DNA of 64,000 nucleotides, taken from positions 58,399,522 through 58,463,521 of the forward strand of contig NC_134851.1 in assembly GCF_965363235.1 (NCBI RefSeq). Direction: 5' to 3'. The notes beneath the pieces were generated by a model. The model saw only the letters and a list, made by a program, of their open reading frames with translations. It searched no databases and was not told the origin of the DNA. Below, one piece after another: positions 57,534 to 64,000 of this stretch. Position numbers and translations under genes: made by a program. This stretch comes from Mytilus galloprovincialis. Lineage: Eukaryota > Mollusca > Bivalvia > Mytilida > Mytilidae. The stretch's first letter is position 1. The number at the start of each line of letters is the position of its first letter.

Positions 57534-59125
57534 ATTGAAGATATTAATGCGAAATGAAGAACCGAAGGAACGTACAATTATCGTTACTTTATTTTTTTTT
57601 TGTAGGATCTTAAAGGTTTTCAAATATAAAAAAGTAATCGATACTTTGATAAATGTTTTGATGACTGTTTGAATTAAGAAAATGCCAGATGAATTAATAG
57701 AATCAATATGATGAGAATCACACAGGAAGTAACCTTGATTTGATGTTTCGCCTTGAAGAATTTGTGGTTGATAAATCGCATTGGGATATCAAAGAAGAGT
57801 ACATAGTTCTAGATATCCATAAGCGTCGCAAGAAATTGCCTTGATAAAGGTCCAAGAAAGTAAATCGGAATTAAGGGATATTTATATAAACTTTGGATGT
57901 AGCTTGTAAAATGATTGTATCAAGGTGCATGACTTCCTTAAGGCTATAATGACATGACATAAAAATTGTAGATCACTGTGCGACTTCAACAATGAGAAAA
58001 GTCATTCCGTCAAGTCAGTTATAAAAGACCCTGAAATAAAACATGTTAAACAGTTTAAACAAAAAAAACGAACGGCCTAACTTATGTTCAAATTAATGAA
58101 CGGTAAACAAATATATAACACAGCAACAAACCACAGCTACATAATTACAGTCTCCTGACTTTGGTTAGGCATATAAAGAATGTGACGGGGTAAAATATGT
58201 ATGGTGGCACCTAACCCTCTCCCTAACCTTGGACAGTGGTGTAACAGCACAACACAACAATAATCTATCAAAATCAGTTTAAAAATGCTTAACTCACCAG
58301 ACGGATGTTGCGACAAATACAACTTAAAAAAAACACAGAGTAGACGGAGGAGGGTGTTTGAACATCCCGAAAAACAAAAAAATTAAATATAGAGCACACA
58401 AAATTGCGCGCCCTACAAAATTAACCCACCAAACAAGTCCTCCAAAAAAGAGATAATACACAGTAAAGTAACTTATTTGATACCACAAATTCGTATAACT
58501 GTATTATCTTTGATTCTCCAAACAAGTTTGGAATACTGAATACGTATATTCCAGCGAGACAACATATCAGTCTAACGATTAACTTGTCGAAATATATCTA
58601 ATAATTAACACGAATTTTCAACTGCGCAGGTACTTATGATAATACCGAATTTTGATATATTGAATGAAACAAACTTAGCATATAATAAGCCGTTAAATCT
58701 AATTAAAAACTGTACCATAATTGTTTATTACACCTCTAGACAAATTGAACAAAAGCGAGCTCCACACATATGCACATTTGAGATTGTCGGTATGACCTTG
58801 CAACTCATAACTGTAAACTGTGTAGACAAATATATGAAGTCAATGCTATCTTACATTCTTATATTTTTACAAACAAACCAAAACAGAAGGACTGAAACGT
58901 GCAATACAATTGGTACAGGAAGCTGTTGACAAATCTCCGAGGTTATATTGTTTTTCCGTTGCCAATATCTTTTCATTTTTGGAAAATACACAATCAATAA
59001 TTGATGTTGATGGAATTTAAACATTCAAAAGAATGTTTTCCGCTTGATAACCTTTTGATGTTACAGGGACATTATCATGTATTCAGACAGACTTTGAAAA
59101 CAAGTGCAAGTGTTTTAATGAATAG
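57534..59125 (+). pseudogene. cGLR-like pseudogene with the middle lost
   Basis: A third dead relative on the same strand. A cag splice-like site at about 57532 and an ATG near 57555 mirror the intact genes. At 57618-57900 the sequence matches the N-terminal part (RYFDKCFDD equivalent; GSNLDLMF, where the first catalytic Asp reads Asn; then a D-x-K-x-x-x-D-x-K block and YIVLDI). At 58836-59125 it matches the C-terminal part (LSYILIFLQT..., QEAVDKSP, MFSA, PFDVTGTLS, a tail like that of gene 2). Several stops and frame changes are present. The portion equal to about residues 125-570, including the third Asp and the Mab-21 signature, is gone, replaced by 0.9 kb that includes a dispersed repeat. 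Confidence 0.75.
57975..58330 (-). repeat. Dispersed repeat inside the cGLR pseudogene
   Basis: 'gacttcaacaatgagaaaag', 'cgaacggcctaacttatg', 'cctctccctaacct..gacag' and 'cttaactcaccagacggat' belong to a repeat also scrapped at 29260-29420; similar wording is at 23160-23450. Confidence 0.65.
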
Positions 59126-60660
59126 AAAGTGAAGACACATAATTACACATAGTTAAGTGACCAAATTCTACAATTGGCTTCCCACAGACAATTTCTCAAC
59201 ATATTGAAAGAGGCGCATTTGCTGTTAAATTCATGTTGACCGATTTGATTCCAATTATCATCTTTGCTTTATAACATACCTAACGTATATACAAATTATA
59301 AAGTGTGTACAATGAATAATTAATATGACATGGCCTCGATCATATATCAAACAGTATCCTTTAAATAAGAAACATCATGTACGGGCAATAATTCCATGTA
59401 CAATTGGATGTTCGTAATTTAGGCACATATCTCACGTTAAACTCAAAAGAATTTTAAGGCAACAGTTTTATACCGCTGTTCGAAATTCATAAATCGATTG
59501 AGAAAAAAAAATCCAGGTTACAAACTAAAACTGAGGGAAACACATCAAATATAAAAGGAGATCTAGAACTACGACACAACAGAAACACAAAATCAACATG
59601 TAACACACACAGAAACAACCTTTAAATATAACAATGACACTTATCCTGACATGGAAGAGGACATTAAAAGAAAAAAAATGGTGGGTTGAAATGTTATTGC
59701 ATGCCAAAATACGTGTTCAAATATTATAGGTATTGCAATATCCAATTCAGAAAGTGCATTTAGTTTGCTTTTTAGTAATTTTCAGCCTAAAAGGCATAAA
59801 CGGGTATAATCTTAACAATTAAAAACTCGCTCAGGTTCATTCAGATTTATTATATTCATAGTGTATAATTCTGCACAAATATAAAATACGTATTCTTTTC
59901 GTGTTTGGGAATATAAAGATATCATTTGGTTGAAACGCACTTGAAATTAAGTCTTTCTAATTATAGGATACTTGTATCAAGAGATTTCTTGAATTACCAG
60001 ATACGCCGAAACGAAGGATGATAATGTCTATTTCATGATGAAAATAACCTTAAAATATAATGGTTAGGTCAGCAGTTTTTTTCAGGCCATTTGTTGTAAC
60101 TTTTCTATACTGTCTGATTATCACACAGACTGACAAAGTATACTCGATTCCTTTAAAGGTCAATATTAGATAGAAATTGACTTTTTATTGGGCTAGGTAC
60201 ATGTAGTAATTGATGACAATGTAAGGTTAATGAAGCTCTTCAACATGCAGTTGAGATCGGTATGCGTAATATTTTTTTCTAACATTACTTTTATATTGTT
60301 TTTATATAGCTGTTAAAATAGTTATGGCACATTTAAAAAAAAGATTATACATATTTTCCTTCTTAAACTACATCCAAACTGTAAGGAAAAGTAACATGAT
60401 GCAAACTTTCAATCGAATAACTATCATTTTGTTTCTATTCGTCAATAAGGACAACAATATATGTTATAGGTTCAGTATAATATGTTTTGTCTAAATGATG
60501 TGCTTCGAATTGTGATAAACAACTGTTAGTGTCTTTAGTGGTCGTGACGAATGAAATTATCTTTACAATTTCATTTTTGTTTATGCATCATAAGTTTTGT
60601 GTAGTGATGAAACACTTATCGTGTTAATATGTGTAAAGAATTATATACACATTTAAAATA
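59126..60660. other. Non-coding stretch with one reversed repeat
   Basis: At 59455-59715 lies a reversed copy of the retroelement-tail-type repeat of 52940-53235. No gene. Confidence 0.5.
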
Positions 60661-60853
60661 TTCAGATGGGTAAGTTACACAAACATACTAGGTCAAATTG
60701 TGTCGTATCATCGTTTAAAGATAGGTAGGTTTCATCAACTTACTGAAATTGATAGAGTGAAACGACGGACCTCTATTCGACGTATTGAACGAATCAGTAG
60801 CTGTCTAAAAGGGAAAACATGTCTACAAATAACACCAGTCAATACAATGGTGA
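60661..60853 (+). other. Weak exon candidate
   Basis: A frame reading YHRLKIGRFHQLTEIDRV, then KRRTSIRRIERISSCLKG, ends at a strong splice-donor-like site (aatg|gtgagt near 60851), and another donor-like G|GTAAGT lies at 60669. Base composition is richer than around it. No ATG in frame starts it and no family is recognised; it may be chance. Confidence 0.2.
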
Positions 60854-63334
60854 GTATATTATTATCGTATTTATCTGCACGACCTTCCGTCATTTAGAGA
60901 TTATAAAAACGTACTGGTATAAGTTAATGTCGAGCCTTTAATGCAGTTGTGTCACCACACCTGATCTAGTGGCTGCAAATGAATTGTGATAATCATGGAG
61001 GTACTTTCCCAATACTTGTTTGATGTGTTTTGTCATTTGATTATGCAATGTGATTCGGGACTATCCGATTGAATTTTCCTCAGAGTTCAGTGTTTTTGTG
61101 ATTTTAATTTTTACTGGTTTGTAGTGTATTAATACACAATTTGAAACACTCGATATCAAATACATTTATTTTCACAATGTCGTTTTATTTAACCTGTAAG
61201 AACAACGAACATATAACTGTTGAGAAACAACTAAGAAACACAATGAACTCTTGATTATAATAATGAAACATACGACAGATTTTATCAATAATTCTAATAC
61301 TTTTCAAAGTATTTATTCAGGTTAAAGTTGGATTTAATTTGTGAACTATGTTGGATATATAACGAATTTTAAATGTTAACTAAAAATATTCATTAATTTT
61401 AAAAGTAAAATCTAAAACTATTATAAGGATCAAAAGTCGGTATTCATGGCTGGCTATACAAGTTACGAACGAAGAATTATTTTAATTTATATTATAATGA
61501 TCTTCGGTTGATTGTCGTCAAACTTTTTTTAAGATTACCCCTAATAAAAAATTTCGCCGTTGAAAATGACTTTAAGGACGACATGGTTTTTTTTCAATGT
61601 TATGAAATAAACAAATTTACTAGAGTATGTTACATCATGGGATTGAGAGTATCATTTGTTTTTAACGCGATCAACTATTATTCAGAAAAATCATATCTGT
61701 AATGTTTGGTGATACACTAAAACGTGACTTAACACTTTACAAAATTTTATTATAAAATCATATGTGTTTGAATACTTTATTCTTGTGCAATGTAGGAGTT
61801 GTAATAATTGTTTGTTATTTTCTTTATGAAAAAAACAGGACAATAATAAAACACGTTAATTTATAAAATGTCAATGGAAATTGTATAAGTTGAAAAAAAA
61901 TCGAGAATTACTGTACGCGTACAATAATAAAATAGCTAAAATAGCTTTGTCACGATATGGGTACATGATGATTCATTACATTTTATTGTATCGCCAAAAA
62001 ACAGGTAGATGTGAAATTTAAATCTGTTTTAATTCACGATTTTAGATCAGCGTGACTGATTTACGCGTTAAAATTTTACCAAAAAAATTATATCAGTGGT
62101 TTTTAAAGGGTCGTATTATACACTGTAAATATAAGTAATACTAGTCATTGGTAGGAATATCATATTCTATTAGTAAAGAACGAAAACACATTTTGAATTA
62201 TTTGATAATGCTCAATCGCTTTAATTTATAGTGAATTGATTTTATTGAATATTGATAAAAATCTTCGTTTTTTATGTCTTAAGATTGTTGACAATAAAAA
62301 ATATAAGTTTCATATGTTTCACCTGTATAACATATACGTACAACATAAAACAACACTGTAGATAATAGAGGTAAACACAACTAATATTTCTAAAAAAACT
62401 TGCATTCATACTCATCCTGTTTCTATGTCTTGTATATGCTGTATAACAATGTACAATACAAGGAAAACAGTAGTATTTTTAACCATAGGCGCCAACTCTT
62501 AAACTTTCTTTATTTGATCTTGCTTAATGCAAAATTTACAGAATGTAGGATAGGAAAGTAATACTTTTTTTTCCCTGTTAAATTGTGGCATTATGATTTG
62601 TCTTATGACCATTTAATGCGTTAATAGCGCCCAATACAAACAAATCATATCTCCACCTGTTTTAAAAGTATCTGTTTAATAAAACCACTGTATTTATACA
62701 TGAGTAAAGATAAATTGTGTATTGAATAGGGCATACATAAAAGCAAATCAATGCCTTGTATATTTTTAGCAATGCCAGAGATCGCAAGGCAGTAGAAAAA
62801 AAATTAACAAAAAATACTTGTCCCAACATACTGTCTCGTGTGACTGGGAATTAACAAAAGATATATACCATTTGTTGGGAATTTGACCCATTTATTTGAT
62901 GAATTCAATATAAGAGCTCAAATTAATTTAAATCTGTAGAGAAAGCCAGTTTCTAATAGTTTTCAAATAAAAATCACCATAGGTAAACAACACTTATGAC
63001 TGAACAACATATATGAAAGTATTTGAATGTCCATGGATTGTGTAACCTTCCCACTTACACTAAACATCATGGCACTATTCTCAATACATCATTACAGCAT
63101 ACACTCTTTGCTATTTCACCATACACATTACACCATTGCATCATACCCCTTACACATTATAGCTACACCATTCAAAATTACCCATAATTAATTTCAAAAA
63201 AAGCGTACGACTACAAATTTATGTATTTGTTTAAAAAAGAAAGAGTTTTGATCACAGTATTGTAAATCAATGGCAAACCGAAACGGTATTTCCTGAATTA
63301 AATACGATTTACTTTGATCTTTTTATTGTTTGTA
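60854..63334. other. Non-coding stretch
   Basis: A dispersed repeat piece at 61020-61115 (same family as 8459-8537). The rest is AT-rich with no recognisable feature; the frame at 61508-61702 is unsupported. Confidence 0.4.
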
Positions 63335-63620
63335 AAGAAATAAGAAGATCTGGTATGAGTGCAAATTAGTCAACTCTCCATCAAAGTCACAATGCGTAAA
63401 AAGTAAACAAGTATAGAACAAAGTGCAGCCATCAACACGGAGCCTTGTCTCACAAAAAAAAGTAATCTAAGAAGGCACCCAAGATGACTAGGATAAACTT
63501 AAACAGGAAAGCAAACGGTCTTATATATATATGAAACGTGAAACGAAAAAAAAATCACTTCAGAATCACATCATGCAACGACAACAAAATAAGACAAACT
63601 AACAATAACAAGTAAACACA
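63335..63620 (-). repeat. R3 repeat, diverged reversed copy
   Basis: 'agaagatctggtatgagtgc', 'ggagccttgtctcac' and 'aacggtcttatatatat' follow the order seen at 28690-28985. The last 380 bp of the window hold nothing I recognise. Confidence 0.6.
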
Positions 63621-64000
63621 CACTGAACGAATAAACGGAGTAGTGCTCACAATACTAGAATAGCAGTAAAAATATATCGTCATACTAAATACTAGTACTA
63701 AATCTACGCTCACTTACAACTATAAGTTGATGAATAATCGTAGATACATAAATAAAACACCCACACTGTAATTACAGTTGCAAGCAGTTGAGGGTTTATA
63801 CACATACATAAAAAAACGTATTCACTGGCAGACATACGAACTTGCATTGCTACATACATAACAGTCATACAAAGACGAGATACAACACAACATAATTAAG
63901 TTCAATGCATTTCAAATCATATGCAGGTCAAATAAACATGTTAGCGTGAAAGAAAATAAAAATGAGTAATTCCCATTGCGACGTGTTTTTATATTTGGTT

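Noticed and set aside
1-64000. CRISPR arrays, bacterial operons, tRNA or rRNA genes
   Set aside because: The tandem repeats are eukaryotic satellites without spacers of the right size; no cloverleaf or ribosomal sequence was recognised on reading both strands.

Overview
The window looks like nuclear DNA from a bivalve mollusc, most likely a mussel of the Mytilus type. It is AT-rich, gene-poor and packed with short dispersed repeats, tandem repeats and decayed retroelement pieces. Its three long intact reading frames are single-exon Mab-21/cGAS-like nucleotidyltransferase genes, a family known to be expanded in bivalves. The species call is inference from repeat style and gene family; no host marker gene is present.

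The backbone is a same-strand array of cGAS-like receptor (cGLR-like) genes. Gene 1 lies at 2030-4081, gene 2 at 26452-28518 and gene 3 at 37492-39582. All three keep the GS motif, the paired catalytic Asp (D66, D68) and a third Asp (D179) in front of a WP motif. Each has a conserved 3' splice site 35-36 bases before the ATG, so a 5' non-coding exon is likely. Around them lie two truncated copies holding only the C-terminal half (6755-7265 and 8424-9570) and a decayed copy that lost its middle (about 57534-59125). Genes 2 and 3 come from a more recent duplication whose unit includes upstream sequence; the gene 2 copy has since been stretched by a 3.2 kb block and a 0.33 kb repeat insertion.

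Other gene-like pieces are few: a fibrinogen-related domain C-terminus on the minus strand (30811-31017) joined to retroelement tail sequence, a broken minus-strand fragment with a Cys-rich segment and a Tudor-like barrel (7256-7910), a possible small single-pass membrane protein (47631-47903), and one weak exon candidate near 60.7 kb.

The most striking non-genic structure is a 5.08 kb element at 12822-17903. It has 27-bp perfect terminal inverted repeats, TA at both edges, clusters of palindromic GTAAACG..CGTTTAC motifs inside both ends, and about 14 copies of a 256-bp satellite as cargo. Other elements include a TTAA-flanked MITE-like element (5834-6422), a hairpin-ended 1.2 kb repeat (54308-55497), a foldback element (46621-46779), three fossil Penelope-like reverse transcriptase copies (65-1790, 41890-42715, 56270-56990) with scattered tail pieces, and a modular repeat family (called R1/R2 here) that recurs about every few kilobases, often as 350-bp tandem pairs.

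Functionally, the window reads as an innate-immune gene nursery: tandem nucleic-acid-sensor-type enzymes arising and dying by local duplication in a repeat-dense region. Sensing activity, ligands and products cannot be read from the sequence and remain inference from the family.
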